NCBI GenBank assembly: GCA_016711825.1
Contig: JADJSG010000007.1
Location: 124,001-188,000, forward strand
From: Bacteroidota bacterium
GTDB lineage: Bacteria; Bacteroidota; Bacteroidia; Chitinophagales; Chitinophagaceae
Direction of reading: 5' to 3'
Length of the DNA: 64,000 nt
The notes beneath the pieces were generated by a model that was given only the letters and a program-made list of their open reading frames with translations, did not search any database and was not told where the DNA came from. The position numbers were made by a program, and so were the translations under genes. This document shows positions 28,862 to 37,299 of the stretch, piece by piece (position 1 is the first letter of the stretch; every line of letters begins with the position of its first letter).

Positions 28862-30910
28862 TTACCAAATACGAACCCTGCTTAAACTGTCTTTATATTG
28901 TTTGTGATTGGGTGTTACATTAAATGCTCGATACCATTCATCGCAATTTCTCATAGGGCCTATCACACGTAAAAATATTGGGGCATGTACATCCGTTAGT
29001 AATTGGGTAGCCAACATTTCTGGTCTGCGGGTTTGCATCCATCCATAGGCATATCCCATAAAATAACGTTGCAATGGGGTGAGCCCTGCAATCATTTTAC
29101 CTTCTTTATACTGGGCCGTTTTTTTAAAGGCATCTAATGCAATTACAATACCTCCCAGGTCAGCGATATTTTCGCCTAAAGTGGCTTTACCATTGGGGTG
29201 TAGACTGTCTAATACGGTATATTTGTTAAACTGATCAACCAATAAATCGGCTCTTTTCTTAAAATTTGTCTCATCGGTTTTGGTCCACCAATTTTTAAGA
29301 TTTCCCTTTTCGTCAAACTGTCTTCCTTCGTCATCAAAACCATGGGTCAACTCGTGTCCAATGGTAGATGCTCCCACATAGCCATATATCACAGCATCAT
29401 CTACTTCTTCGTCTTTATATCCAGGAGCTGTAAAGATGGCAGCGGGCAATACGATTTCATTATTTGAAGGATTATAATAGGCATTGTAAGTTTGTGGAGT
29501 CATCCCCCACTCGCTTCGGTCTACGGGTTTTGTAAGCTTTTCAATTTCATACTCAAATTCCCATTGGTTGGCAGCCATAATATTTTGGCAATAGGTTTTT
29601 CGATTGATTTTCATACGACTATAATCTTTCCATTTAGATGGATAGCCAATTTTTTTGGTGATTGCATTTAATTTTACAATGGCTTTTTGTCGAGTGCTAT
29701 CCGTCATCCAATCAAGCTTGGTGATATGTTCGCGATAGCTTTCTACAATTTTTTCTACCAAATCTTCATATCGTTTTTTTGTTTTTTCAGGAAAATATTC
29801 TTTGACAAAAAGTTGTCCTAAGGCATCACCCAAAGCACCTTCCTGTGCATCTAAGACTCTTTTCCAGCGTGGTCTTTGCTCTTTGGAACCACGCATAATT
29901 TCACTATAAAAATGAAAATGTTCTTGATCAAATGCATTGCTTAAATAAGGTGAAAAGCTTGATACCAAATGCCAGGTGAGGTATGCTTTCCATTCGTCCA
30001 CACTAAATTTTTGAATCATGGCATTGATTTTATTACAAAAAGCAGGTTGCCCAATAATCACACTATCCACTTTGATATTTAAATCATTCAACGATTTTTC
30101 CCATTGTAATGCTGGGTTTGAGCTGCTGAAGGCTTTCACACTCATTTTATGATAGTTTTCGTAAGGGTCTCTTAGTTCTTCTAATTTTTTGTGCACCTTA
30201 GCGATTTCAGTTTCTATGGTAAACACAGCCTTTGTTTGTGTGTTGGCTTTCGCGCTGTCGTTGGCAATCAGTTGAAGCATTTTTTGCACATGCAACTGGT
30301 AAGCCTCGCGAATACCCGTTGTTCGGGCATCGGTATTAAAATAGTAATCGCGGTCAGGCAAACCCAGTCCACCTTGCGAAATATAAAGAAAGTTTTTATC
30401 ACTATTTTTCAAATCCTGTGCTACATACATATCATACAAGGGTGATGCGCCCATTTTTTGCATGGTTGTAATCAATTGAACGATGTCATTGCTGGTTGTT
30501 GCTGTATTGATTTTATCAAGTTCATTTTTTAGGGGGCTTGCGCCTGCCGCTTCAATGGTGCTTGTGTCCATACCAGAAAAGAAAAAATCGCCTATTTGTT
30601 GGCTGGGACTTCCTTCACTGGCATTCACTGCACTTGCATCTTCACTGATTTTTTTAATTCGAAGATAATTTTCGTCAGCGACTAAGTTGAATATACCCCA
30701 GCCATTTTCGCTTTTGGGTATCGGATTTTTTTTAAGCCATCCACCATTGGCATAAGTAAAAAAATCATCGCCCGGATGCACGGTTGTATCCATGTGTGAG
30801 GCTAATATATCAGCTTGGGTTGTGATTTGTGTGTTTGTAGTGTTATCGCTATCTTTGCATGAGAGTGTAAATAAGCATACTACAATGATTAAATATTGAA
30901 TTTGAGACAT
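28862..30910 (-). CDS. M13-family (neprilysin/PepO-like) zinc metallopeptidase lipoprotein
   Basis: 682 residues. Secreted endopeptidase for small peptides. It has a signal sequence with lipobox (FTLSC, Cys18). N-terminal PepO domain about 40-430; the catalytic domain shows the substrate-binding NAYYNPSNNEIVLP, the zinc site HELTHGFDDEGRQFD (about 517) and the third ligand in GENIADLGG (about 577). It ends with the family's C-terminal RVW-like tail (SRVRIW). An exact -7 element (TAAATTTG) lies 20 bases before the start. Complete, first gene of the fmt transcript. Confidence 0.95.
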   Translation of the reverse strand: MSQIQYLIIVVCLFTLSCKDSDNTTNTQITTQADILASHMDTTVHPGDDFFTYANGGWLKKNPIPKSENGWGIFNLVADENYLRIKKISEDASAVNASEGSPSQQIGDFFFSGMDTSTIEAAGASPLKNELDKINTATTSNDIVQLITTMQKMGASPLYDMYVAQDLKNSDKNFLYISQGGLGLPDRDYYFNTDARTTGIREAYQLHVQKMLQLIANDSAKANTQTKAVFTIETEIAKVHKKLEELRDPYENYHKMSVKAFSSSNPALQWEKSLNDLNIKVDSVIIGQPAFCNKINAMIQKFSVDEWKAYLTWHLVSSFSPYLSNAFDQEHFHFYSEIMRGSKEQRPRWKRVLDAQEGALGDALGQLFVKEYFPEKTKKRYEDLVEKIVESYREHITKLDWMTDSTRQKAIVKLNAITKKIGYPSKWKDYSRMKINRKTYCQNIMAANQWEFEYEIEKLTKPVDRSEWGMTPQTYNAYYNPSNNEIVLPAAIFTAPGYKDEEVDDAVIYGYVGASTIGHELTHGFDDEGRQFDEKGNLKNWWTKTDETNFKKRADLLVDQFNKYTVLDSLHPNGKATLGENIADLGGIVIALDAFKKTAQYKEGKMIAGLTPLQRYFMGYAYGWMQTRRPEMLATQLLTDVHAPIFLRVIGPMRNCDEWYRAFNVTPNHKQYKDSLSRVRIW

Positions 30911-30929
30911 ATTTTTTTTAATTGAGTTG

Positions 30930-30937
30930 CAAATTTA
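30930..30937 (-). promoter_or_regulatory. -7 element (TAAATTTG) of the M13 peptidase-fmt transcript
   Basis: Exact TAnnTTTG on the minus strand; start site at about 30923, 13 bases before the ATG. Confidence 0.5.
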
Positions 30938-30981
30938 GTTTTTAAAAGCACTAATTTAAAATTTATTAAAAATCGTAACCT

Positions 30982-31497
30982 ATGATGTTCAGTTCCAACA
31001 AAAAAACACCCCATGATGCCCCACAGCAAATCAGTGATGCACAGCAATTACTCAGTACCCTGCAGCCTGCCCTCGATCATGTGTATAGCAATAAAGCGAC
31101 CTTATGGGTGTCAAAAAGTTTTGATTGGATAGAGGAGTTTTTATATTACCTGATAGCATCTTGTTGTTTTGTGTTTATTTTTATCATGGATTCTATATTC
31201 CCATTTCATCTTTTAGGCGAAATCGTGAACAGACCTGTGTTTAGAGAACAGATTTCGAATGCCAACGATATCAATAGTTTTAATTTGGCAGTAAAGGGCT
31301 TAATCGTCATCATTGGCATTTTATTTATTTTACTGGGTATTAAAAAGCGTGTAATTAGACGTAATAAAACCCTTATTTACAATGCCAGTGTGGAATTAAA
31401 AAAAGTAGAAAAACATTTATTATCAAAAATTGATGAATTGTCGAAATTACCTCCTGAAACCGTTGAAACGACTTCCTTGCCTAATACCACCATTTAA
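30982..31497 (+). CDS. Membrane protein of unknown function with two TM helices
   Basis: 171 residues. A polar N-terminus with a short helix, TM1 at about 55-73 (FLYYLIASCCFVFIFIMD), TM2 at about 109-125 (LIVIIGILFILLGI), then RRNK and a C-terminal amphipathic or coiled helix. No family recognised. It is divergent from the M13 peptidase and its stop overlaps that of the opposite gene by four bases. Confidence 0.65.
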   Translation: MMFSSNKKTPHDAPQQISDAQQLLSTLQPALDHVYSNKATLWVSKSFDWIEEFLYYLIASCCFVFIFIMDSIFPFHLLGEIVNRPVFREQISNANDINSFNLAVKGLIVIIGILFILLGIKKRVIRRNKTLIYNASVELKKVEKHLLSKIDELSKLPPETVETTSLPNTTI

Positions 31498-33524
31498 ATC
31501 GGTTCTTTCGCTTCTTTTTCTTTTTTTGCACCTATCTGGAGATCGTCATTGCCAATATTAAAAAGATAAAATGGTAATTGCTTAGCTACACTGCTGGCAT
31601 CCTTATAGGAGATTTCTGTTAATGGGGTAATCACTTGCTGATTCCATTTGGTTTCATATTGTATCACCGAAACAGATCCTTTTTTCGTAAAAAGGATATT
31701 AACGTCTATGGCATCAGCACTCAGGTCGTTGGTCAATTGAATATTTGTTTTTTTCAAGGCCTCAATGATGCTTTTTTCTTCAATGCTTTTTTCATTGCTG
31801 TGTAAACGCATAGCGATGGCAATACCACTATAAGGAACAAGCTGCGGGTAAGTGTTTACAAAATAAGTTTTCAATTCAGAATTGTCTTCTTTCAATTCTT
31901 CACTACATTGTATCATGGCTTCAAATACACGGGCTTTAAACAACTTTTCATAGGTATTATCAACCTTGGGCTCATTGAGTAGTTGTTCTAATATTGCTGA
32001 AGCTTTTTCATATTCTTCTTTTTTCAATAACAGCTTGGCCACAAACAACTGGTAATATCTTTTTACATGAATTCTTTTATCGTCCTGGACAGCTTTTTCA
32101 AATTTTTCTAAAAAATAATTGGTACTAAAGCCTTCAATTAAATGCCATACTTCATCAAAAGATACGGTACTTTCAGTAGAAAACAGTTTGTAAATCACCT
32201 GATCACGTTCGGGGTTCATGGCAAACTGATTGATGATTAGAAATTGAAGGGTATATTTTTCTACTGTTAATCGGGCCAGTTGAGAAATAGCCGTGGGTGA
32301 AAACCACCAATCTTTATTTAAAAATTTCACATGTTCGATCTCCTTCATTTTTAACATCAGTTGCAATAGCGAAGTCGTAAAATCATAATGGCTTTGCCCT
32401 AATGTGGTACCGATATGAATTTCTTTAAATTGAGCAGCCCTCATGGCATAACGCTGGGCAATATCAATTTGGCCATCATACAATAAGTTTCTGGCAAGGG
32501 CTAAGTTATACCAGCCAAAACCCGGTGTGGAGCCATTGGCTTTAATGAGGTCTTTCAGTTCTTCTATACCAACTTTGTTTTCATTTTTATAGGTATTGAG
32601 TACCGAGGCGTAGTAATAAGCCTCTTTCATTCTTTTATCGCCTGCATCTTGTTGTTTTGCGATATTATAATTGGTTTCTGCCTCTGCAAATTTGCATTGT
32701 ATGGCACAAAAGGTAGCGTAATTGTTTTCAGGAAATGCACCGGCTTTACGCAATTTTTCATAATAAAAACCACCCGATTCAATATTCAGTTGATAGCTGT
32801 ATAATATCGATTTATAATGCCATACTGCAGGCATCTTTTCGGTTTCGTAATTGGCAGAAAAAATCGTTTTATTGAGTTGTCCATCCCGTTTTATTTTTAA
32901 TGCGCAACTATCGAGTAATTTATTGGCATATTGTTCGTTTGCTTCAATAGAATTTTTGAGAAAACCATATTTTGACGAAGTATAAAATCGATTTCGATGT
33001 ACGGTCCATGCTAAATAATTATAGGTATCTAAATAGATTTCATCTTGTAAATCATTTTTTTTGCAACGTTGTAAGATATTCCAAACTTTATCAGGCATTT
33101 CCATATTGCTATAGCATTGCATTAATGCATAAGCGATATAATCCCAATCGCGATGACGTTGCATATTTTTGATATATTCCATTACATCGCTTGTTCGTGT
33201 TCGCAATGCGCCTTTAAAATCTTTCTCCATCAACAAAGAGGCTTTTTCTAATTGTTCAGCTGCCATTCTAAAGCCAATAAAGTCGGCTGCATGTTCATAT
33301 TTGTACGTGCCTTCAAACATCCAACCTACATAATAGGAGCTATCTAATCGTTTAAATTCGCGTCCTCTGGGCAAGGCATCTTTACTGGTATAGGTCATGC
33401 CACCTCTTTTGGCATCAATTTCGTATCTAAGCGATTCTTTGCTTTGGCTATAAGCATGGTGTATGTTTAGGATTGTAAACAAGAAAATGAAAGACGCCAG
33501 TAAGCGCCTATTGGTTTTCTTCAT
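31494..33524 (-). CDS. Secreted TPR-like helical repeat protein
   Basis: 676 residues from the ATG at 33524, chosen because a clean signal peptide follows (KKTNRRLLASFIF ... HAYSQ). The frame extends to 33587 with no added conservation. The body is all helical, with tetratricopeptide-like pairs (AFCAIQCKFAEAETNYNIAKQ, WYNLALARNLLYDGQIDIAQRYA, YEKASAILEQLL). The tail is Lys/Glu-rich. TPR proteins scaffold other proteins; no partner is implied by the neighbours. Convergent with the small membrane protein gene. Confidence 0.75.
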   Translation of the reverse strand: MKKTNRRLLASFIFLFTILNIHHAYSQSKESLRYEIDAKRGGMTYTSKDALPRGREFKRLDSSYYVGWMFEGTYKYEHAADFIGFRMAAEQLEKASLLMEKDFKGALRTRTSDVMEYIKNMQRHRDWDYIAYALMQCYSNMEMPDKVWNILQRCKKNDLQDEIYLDTYNYLAWTVHRNRFYTSSKYGFLKNSIEANEQYANKLLDSCALKIKRDGQLNKTIFSANYETEKMPAVWHYKSILYSYQLNIESGGFYYEKLRKAGAFPENNYATFCAIQCKFAEAETNYNIAKQQDAGDKRMKEAYYYASVLNTYKNENKVGIEELKDLIKANGSTPGFGWYNLALARNLLYDGQIDIAQRYAMRAAQFKEIHIGTTLGQSHYDFTTSLLQLMLKMKEIEHVKFLNKDWWFSPTAISQLARLTVEKYTLQFLIINQFAMNPERDQVIYKLFSTESTVSFDEVWHLIEGFSTNYFLEKFEKAVQDDKRIHVKRYYQLFVAKLLLKKEEYEKASAILEQLLNEPKVDNTYEKLFKARVFEAMIQCSEELKEDNSELKTYFVNTYPQLVPYSGIAIAMRLHSNEKSIEEKSIIEALKKTNIQLTNDLSADAIDVNILFTKKGSVSVIQYETKWNQQVITPLTEISYKDASSVAKQLPFYLFNIGNDDLQIGAKKEKEAKEPI

Positions 33525-33877
33525 GAATAGAGCCATTTCCATAGATTCGTTGAGCAAATGATTACCCAATAATACTGTATAATTCATTCAGAAAAATACG
33601 ATTAAGCAAATTTTATTTTTCTTATAACAAATATTTTTATGTTTTAGTCTAAAAAATAGCTTGATAAGCACCTTAAAGATTTATCCGTGCAACAAAACTG
33701 GTATATATTCATTGAGTTATTAAGGATTGGCTTTAAAGGATTGGATATGCCATGTAGCGTTTCAGGGCTTTGCGTTCGGGCTGGAAATCGAAGCACAAAA
33801 GCTGAGTTTATTACTAAAGTTCAATTGAAAAACTGCCGTTGAGGCTTGCACTTCAGCCCGCCTGACGAAAATCCTTA
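33525..33877. other. Intergenic region with a GC-rich imperfect palindrome (cassette end)
   Basis: Most is AT-rich. Between about 33780 and 33865 are imperfectly complementary GC-rich arms (CGGGCTG around 33780 and CAGCCCG at 33854-33860), out of step with local composition. It abuts the tail of the GNAT gene and resembles a recombination-site hairpin. Confidence 0.4.
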
Positions 33878-34453
33878 TTAGCTGTTCGTTGTTTTGTCAA
33901 TTTTGTTGTCAATATATTCATTATATAAAATTGAATAAACAACTGAATCTTCAAATTTGTCGGCTACAAAATAATGTTGTCTTAATAAGCCTTCTTTTGT
34001 AAAGTGATGGCTTTCGATGATTTTCAAAGAAGGAATGTTATTGCTTCCAACAAGGGCTTCTATTCTGTGTAAATTCAATTCATTAAAGCCATAATCAATA
34101 ATTGAACTAACGGCTTCGTTCATTAATCCTTTTCTTTTAAAATTTTCATCAGATATATTGTAACCTATTTCTGCACGGTGATGTTCTTTATGCCAATTAT
34201 GAAGTCCACACCGTCCGATTATAGTATTTGTTATTTTTTCTGTCAGTAAAAAAAGTATGAAAGCTCTATTATAGGATGCATATCCATTTTTGTACTTATA
34301 TTCTTCAATTTGATAATCTTCATCTGTTCGGTGTCCTAATATTATCTTTATTTCTTCTCTGCTAAAATTTTCAAAAATAAAAGTCATGTCCTGAGATGAA
34401 TAACCTGTCAGTTTTAGTCTTTGAGTTTCAATTATTATAGGTTTCAATTTCAT
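33878..34453 (-). CDS. GNAT-family N-acetyltransferase (RimJ/RimL-like)
   Basis: 191 residues, cytosolic, transferring acetyl from acetyl-CoA to an amine. The opening RLKLTGYSSQDM, the mid-domain IIGRCGLHNWHKEHHRAEIGY, and the acetyl-CoA segment NFKRKGLMNEAVSSIIDYGF followed by NLHRIEALVGSNNIPSLKI are typical of the RimJ/L type. Substrate unknown. Its stop codon lies inside the cassette-tail motif (33878-33893). 27 bases upstream of the start is the head motif shared with the PKD lipoprotein gene, so it looks like a mobile cassette. Confidence 0.85.
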   Translation of the reverse strand: MKLKPIIIETQRLKLTGYSSQDMTFIFENFSREEIKIILGHRTDEDYQIEEYKYKNGYASYNRAFILFLLTEKITNTIIGRCGLHNWHKEHHRAEIGYNISDENFKRKGLMNEAVSSIIDYGFNELNLHRIEALVGSNNIPSLKIIESHHFTKEGLLRQHYFVADKFEDSVVYSILYNEYIDNKIDKTTNS

Positions 34454-34480
34454 TTTAAGTTTACGCTTTTTATTTTCTGC

Positions 34481-34505
34481 ATCGTCCTTTACAATGACCG
34501 CTAAC
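34481..34505 (-). repeat. Cassette head repeat, copy 1
   Basis: On the minus strand this 25-base segment begins GTTAGCGGTCATTG. It matches 37557-37581 on the plus strand at 23 of 25 positions. Each copy stands a few dozen bases upstream of an unrelated accessory gene. Confidence 0.65.
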
Positions 34506-34740
34506 TAATGACTTCCCGCTTTTTAGCTATTCCCAATTAACTATTCCTTGTTCAGGTATCGAGTCAAGGTCTTCGTCATAGAATCAGGAATTATTAATTT
34601 ATGGCAAAAACAAATATAATTAAAAATATTCATCGTAAGACTACAACATCGCCATTCTAAAGCGTTATAACTATTGACAAATGGCTTATGGCTATTGGCT
34701 TTTAACTATTGGCTATTAACTATTGGCTATTATTTGTTAA
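34501..34740. repeat. Duplicated intergenic repeat with tandem CTATTGGCTTTTAA tail, copy 1
   Basis: Shares order and sequence with 36214-36500: CTAACTAATG, then ATTCCTTGTT, then AAGGTCTTCG, then a 39-base identical block (34593-34631 and 36305-36343), then AACATCGCC. It ends in several repeats of (A)CTATTGGCT(A/T)TT. The two copies bracket the membrane-protein and toxin-antitoxin genes as direct repeats. Confidence 0.75.
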
Positions 34741-34745
34741 TAGTT

Positions 34746-35423
34746 CTAAATAATGTCTTGACTTTCTTGCATAAGTTGTTCGTTTGATTTTTTTTCATTT
34801 ATTGTTTTATAAAGATAAACGTCCAATAAACAAATCCAAAGCAAGAACAAAAAGAAGGTAGTTTTTTGAATCAAAGGGAGAAGGGGAATTAGGAAATTTG
34901 TTTGGTAAATAAAATAGTTGAACAACATTAGTCCTAAACATAAAACTCCGAAACCAAAAAGCTTGGTCAATTTATTTTTGTAAAGTCCGATAAAAACGCC
35001 TGTCAATGCAGCTATTCCGAATGTCCCTGCAATATTTATCACAACATCATGTAAACTTGTAAACAAGAAGATCGCAACTGTCATTGAAGTTATACCTGTG
35101 TATCGAATTATTGAATTGAATTTGTTGGCACTGAACAGTCGCGGCAAATAATACCAAAACACCCAAAGAGATGAACATAAAATTAGCATTGCTATCAAAG
35201 CGATTGGTCGTGCCGAATTTATTTCCCCGTTCTTCGCAAGTTGTCCAGTCAAATCACACCAATAATTATTAAGCCAGTCAAAACCTGGTGTTGTCTTGTC
35301 AACATTTGAACCACCTGGATAATATAATGTCGCCACGAAATAGAGAAATATAAAAATCAAAATGCCAAATAAGGGAGTCAATAAAAAAAAGTTCTGTTTA
35401 TTATTTGTCTTAGCGATTGTCAC
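34746..35423 (-). CDS. DUF998-like multi-pass membrane protein
   Basis: 225 residues with about six TM helices: TM1 near 13-35, then an outside loop YYPGGSNV ... FDWLNNYWCDL resembling the DUF998 family, then five further helices and a polar tail. Function unknown. It is bracketed by direct repeats and by the attC-like palindrome at 35488-35594, in the same orientation as the toxin-antitoxin pair. Likely a cassette gene. Confidence 0.65.
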   Translation of the reverse strand: MTIAKTNNKQNFFLLTPLFGILIFIFLYFVATLYYPGGSNVDKTTPGFDWLNNYWCDLTGQLAKNGEINSARPIALIAMLILCSSLWVFWYYLPRLFSANKFNSIIRYTGITSMTVAIFLFTSLHDVVINIAGTFGIAALTGVFIGLYKNKLTKLFGFGVLCLGLMLFNYFIYQTNFLIPLLPLIQKTTFFLFLLWICLLDVYLYKTINEKKSNEQLMQESQDII

Positions 35424-35487
35424 TGTGTATTTCTTAATAAGAGACTAATGTTAGTAGGTCAACTCATCATGCCAAATAACGGTCTCG

Positions 35488-35594
35488 CGGCAGGCGTCGT
35501 AGCGGAATTCAAAGGTACATAGTTTAAAATTTATTCCAAAGCATAATAAAGAAATACAGATTGAACTGCTACTCAGCCGCTATGACGCTTGCCG
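35488..35594. repeat. attC-like imperfect palindrome
   Basis: Arms CGGCAGGCGTCGTAGCGG (35488-35505) and CCGCTATGACGCTTGCCG (35577-35594) pair over 18 positions, with two G-T wobbles and no other mismatch, across a 71-base spacer. A GTTAGGT (GTTRRRY) core follows at 35598. Size and layout resemble an integron attC site. No integrase is in the window. Confidence 0.6.
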
Positions 35595-35597
35595 TGT

Positions 35598-35611
35598 GTT
35601 AGGTGCCGTCC
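35598..35611. repeat. Left 14-bp inverted repeat of the toxin-antitoxin cassette
   Basis: GTTAGGTGCCGTCC is the inverted complement of 36205-36218 at 13 of 14 positions. The pair encloses exactly the two genes. Confidence 0.65.
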
Positions 35612-35919
35612 TTTCGCCTTAGTATTCGTTTTAATCTTTTTGGGTTCTGCCGATTGTCCCAAAAACTCGTAATGTATACTATACTATTGATTCTTTTAAA
35701 ATAGATACTAAAAGTACCCATCACGCATACTCTGTTATTACGATGTTCAGTTAATCTATATGAATCAGGTCGGTTTACGATTTGCTCAACATATTCATCT
35801 ACCAATCGTAATATTTTGTTTGGATATTCCGCCGACTTGTTTCTATCTAACCAGTAATCGAGTATAAGTTGTAGTTGTTTATCTGCTGTAGCTGTCCATA
35901 TTATTTTCCTTTCAGCCAT
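35599..35919 (-). CDS. RelE/ParE-family toxin
   Basis: 106 residues. The opening KIIWTATADKQLQLILDYW, the NKILRLVDEYVEQIV helix and the closing strands RVCVMGTFSIYFKRI and IVYITSFWDNRQNPKRL match the ParE/RelE fold. RelE-type members cleave mRNA at the ribosome and ParE-type members poison gyrase; which applies is not visible. It overlaps the antitoxin gene by 19 bases. Its stop codon lies inside the GTTAGGT core of the flanking inverted repeat. Confidence 0.8.
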   Translation of the reverse strand: MAERKIIWTATADKQLQLILDYWLDRNKSAEYPNKILRLVDEYVEQIVNRPDSYRLTEHRNNRVCVMGTFSIYFKRINSIVYITSFWDNRQNPKRLKRILRRKDGT

Positions 35920-36143
35920 GCTTGCTTCTGTTTCATAAGTTCTTTGTGTGTCACAACATTGCCATTTTCAATGTCTAATTCACTCAAATCCAGCATCAAT
36001 TTCTGTTCTTTGGTTAGTTTGACAACGTTGTCATTATACTCCTTATTGTCAACAATATAGTTTATGGCGCTTAAATAGTCTTTATCACTTATACAAAGTA
36101 CCTTTTCTATGATTTCGTTGCGTAGAGAATCTGCTTTCGTCAT
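35901..36143 (-). CDS. Antitoxin partner of the RelE/ParE toxin
   Basis: 80 residues, upstream of and overlapping the toxin gene as in type II modules. The N-terminal half is helical (RNEIIEKVLCISDKDYLSAINYIV). The C-terminal half, acidic then Lys-rich (DLSELDIENGNVVTHKELM), is the kind of unstructured tail that wraps a toxin. No DNA-binding ribbon-helix-helix is obvious. Assigned mainly by arrangement. Confidence 0.7.
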   Translation of the reverse strand: MTKADSLRNEIIEKVLCISDKDYLSAINYIVDNKEYNDNVVKLTKEQKLMLDLSELDIENGNVVTHKELMKQKQAWLKGK

Positions 36144-36204
36144 GATCAGTATTAATTTTCAGCTAAATTAAGAAAATTTGTTGAGATTATAATCAGTTGT
36201 TGGT

Positions 36205-36218
36205 GGATGGCACCTAAC
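36205..36218. repeat. Right 14-bp inverted repeat of the toxin-antitoxin cassette
   Basis: GGATGGCACCTAAC; partner of 35598-35611. Contains ACCTAAC, an exact RYYYAAC core. Confidence 0.65.
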
Positions 36219-36500
36219 TAATGGCTTACCGCTATTAGACATTCCCTTTTAATGATTCCTTGTTAATGTTCCGATTTAAGGTCTTCGAAATAGAATCAAG
36301 AATCATTAATTTATGGCAAAAACAAATATAATTAAAAATATTCTTCATAAGGCTAAAACATCGCCAATATAAATCTTAAGAACAATACACAAATGGTTTA
36401 TGACAACTGGCTATTTACTATTGGCTTTTAACAACTGGCTACTAACTACTGGCTATTTACTATTGGCTTTTCACTACTGGCTATTAACTACTGGCTTTCA
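36214..36500. repeat. Duplicated intergenic repeat with tandem CTATTGGCT tail, copy 2
   Basis: Second copy of 34501-34740. The tandem tail is longer here: from about 36408 to 36495 it alternates ACTATTGGCTTTTA and AACTACTGGCTATTT units. No ORF lies in it. Confidence 0.75.
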
Positions 36501-36510
36501 CCCTCATTCA

Positions 36511-36539
36511 AAAAAAAATTCCCAGCAAAGCCAGGAATT
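36511..36539 (-). terminator. Terminator of the tRNA-Met gene
   Basis: On the minus strand AATTCCTGGC (36539-36530) pairs with GCTGGGAATT (36526-36517) through a 3-base loop, with two G-T pairs, followed by a T run. It sits 11 bases after the tRNA. Confidence 0.75.
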
Positions 36540-36550
36540 ATTTTTACAAG

Positions 36551-36624
<74 letters not shown>

Positions 36625-36664
36625 ATTTTGGGAGTGCAAAAGTAATCAAAAAAAGGAAATTTCC

Positions 36665-37138
36665 TTATTCATGATGATATTTTTCATTTTTTAAAATGGT
36701 AAAGGCTCTGTAAAGCTGTTCAGAGAACAATAAACGCACCAATTGATGCGGAAAAGTAAAGGAGGAAAGGGAGAGTAAAAATTGTGATTTTTCTTTGAGT
36801 GACTGTGCAATACCATAACTTCCACCGATTAAAAAGATGATTCGCTGGGGGGAAAGGTTCATGGTTTGGTTTAATTTTTCAGCAAATTGAACAGAGGTAA
36901 ATGCTTTTCCTTTATCATCCAGTGCAATAAGGAGGTCGCGATCAGTCAATTTTTGGGTAATTAAGTCTGCTTCACGGGCTAATAATTGCTCCATGGGGGT
37001 ATTTTTATTGATTTTTGTATTGTCGATATTCACCATTTTAAAGGCCTGGTATCTGTTGATACGTTTGGTATATTCAGTAATGGCCTCATCCATCCTTTTA
37101 TTATTTTCTTTACCCAAACTCCATAACTCAATTGTCAT
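36665..37138 (-). CDS. rlmH: 23S rRNA pseudouridine-1915 N3-methyltransferase (RlmH, SPOUT)
   Basis: 157 residues, the usual size. SPOUT-class methyltransferase acting on helix 69 of 23S rRNA in the 70S ribosome. The knot region shows LIALDDKGKAFTSVQFA, FLIGGSYGI and the C-terminal signature LSLSSFTFPHQLVRLLFSEQLYRAFTI. Its promoter is exactly interleaved with that of tRNA-Arg, and tRNA-Met follows downstream. Confidence 0.96.
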   Translation of the reverse strand: MTIELWSLGKENNKRMDEAITEYTKRINRYQAFKMVNIDNTKINKNTPMEQLLAREADLITQKLTDRDLLIALDDKGKAFTSVQFAEKLNQTMNLSPQRIIFLIGGSYGIAQSLKEKSQFLLSLSSFTFPHQLVRLLFSEQLYRAFTILKNEKYHHE

Positions 37139-37149
37139 TGTATTTTTTT

Positions 37150-37179
37150 TTGAGAAGACAAAAGTAAACTATATATTTG
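37150..37179 (+). promoter_or_regulatory. tRNA-Arg promoter, TTG-N19-TATATTTG
   Basis: TTG 37150-37152 and TATATTTG 37172-37179 with a 19-base spacer: a perfect Bacteroidota sigma-A promoter. Predicted start near 37186. Confidence 0.8.
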
Positions 37180-37188
37180 CACTCTCAA
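37159..37188 (-). promoter_or_regulatory. rlmH promoter, TTG-N19-TACTTTTG
   Basis: On the minus strand TTG (37188-37186), 19 bases, TACTTTTG (37166-37159): also perfect, and superimposed with dyad symmetry on the tRNA-Arg promoter (centre 37169). Confidence 0.8.
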
Positions 37189-37192
37189 AAAT

Positions 37193-37266
37193 GGCTGCGT
37201 AGCTCAACTGAATAGAGTACCTCACTACGGATGAGGGGGTTTTAGGTTTGAATCCTAACGCGGTCA
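37193..37266 (+). tRNA. tRNA-Arg (ACG)
   Basis: 74 bases: acceptor GGCTGCG/CGCGGTC with two G-T pairs, D-arm, anticodon stem CCTCA/TGAGG around CTACGGA (anticodon ACG), T-arm TTAGG-TTTGAAT-CCTAA. CCA not encoded. ACG is normally edited to ICG by TadA to read CGU/CGC/CGA. Confidence 0.93.
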
Positions 37267-37268
37267 CA

Positions 37269-37299
37269 AAAGCCACCTGTAACAATAGGTGGCTTTTTT
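37269..37299 (+). terminator. tRNA-Arg terminator
   Basis: Perfect 10-bp stem AAAGCCACCT (37269-37278) / AGGTGGCTTT (37287-37296), 8-nt loop, ending in a T run to 37299. Directly after the tRNA. Confidence 0.85.

Noticed and set aside
36400..36500. CRISPR-like array
   Set aside because: The units are back-to-back, AT-rich and variable in length, with no unique spacers; simple tandem repeats.
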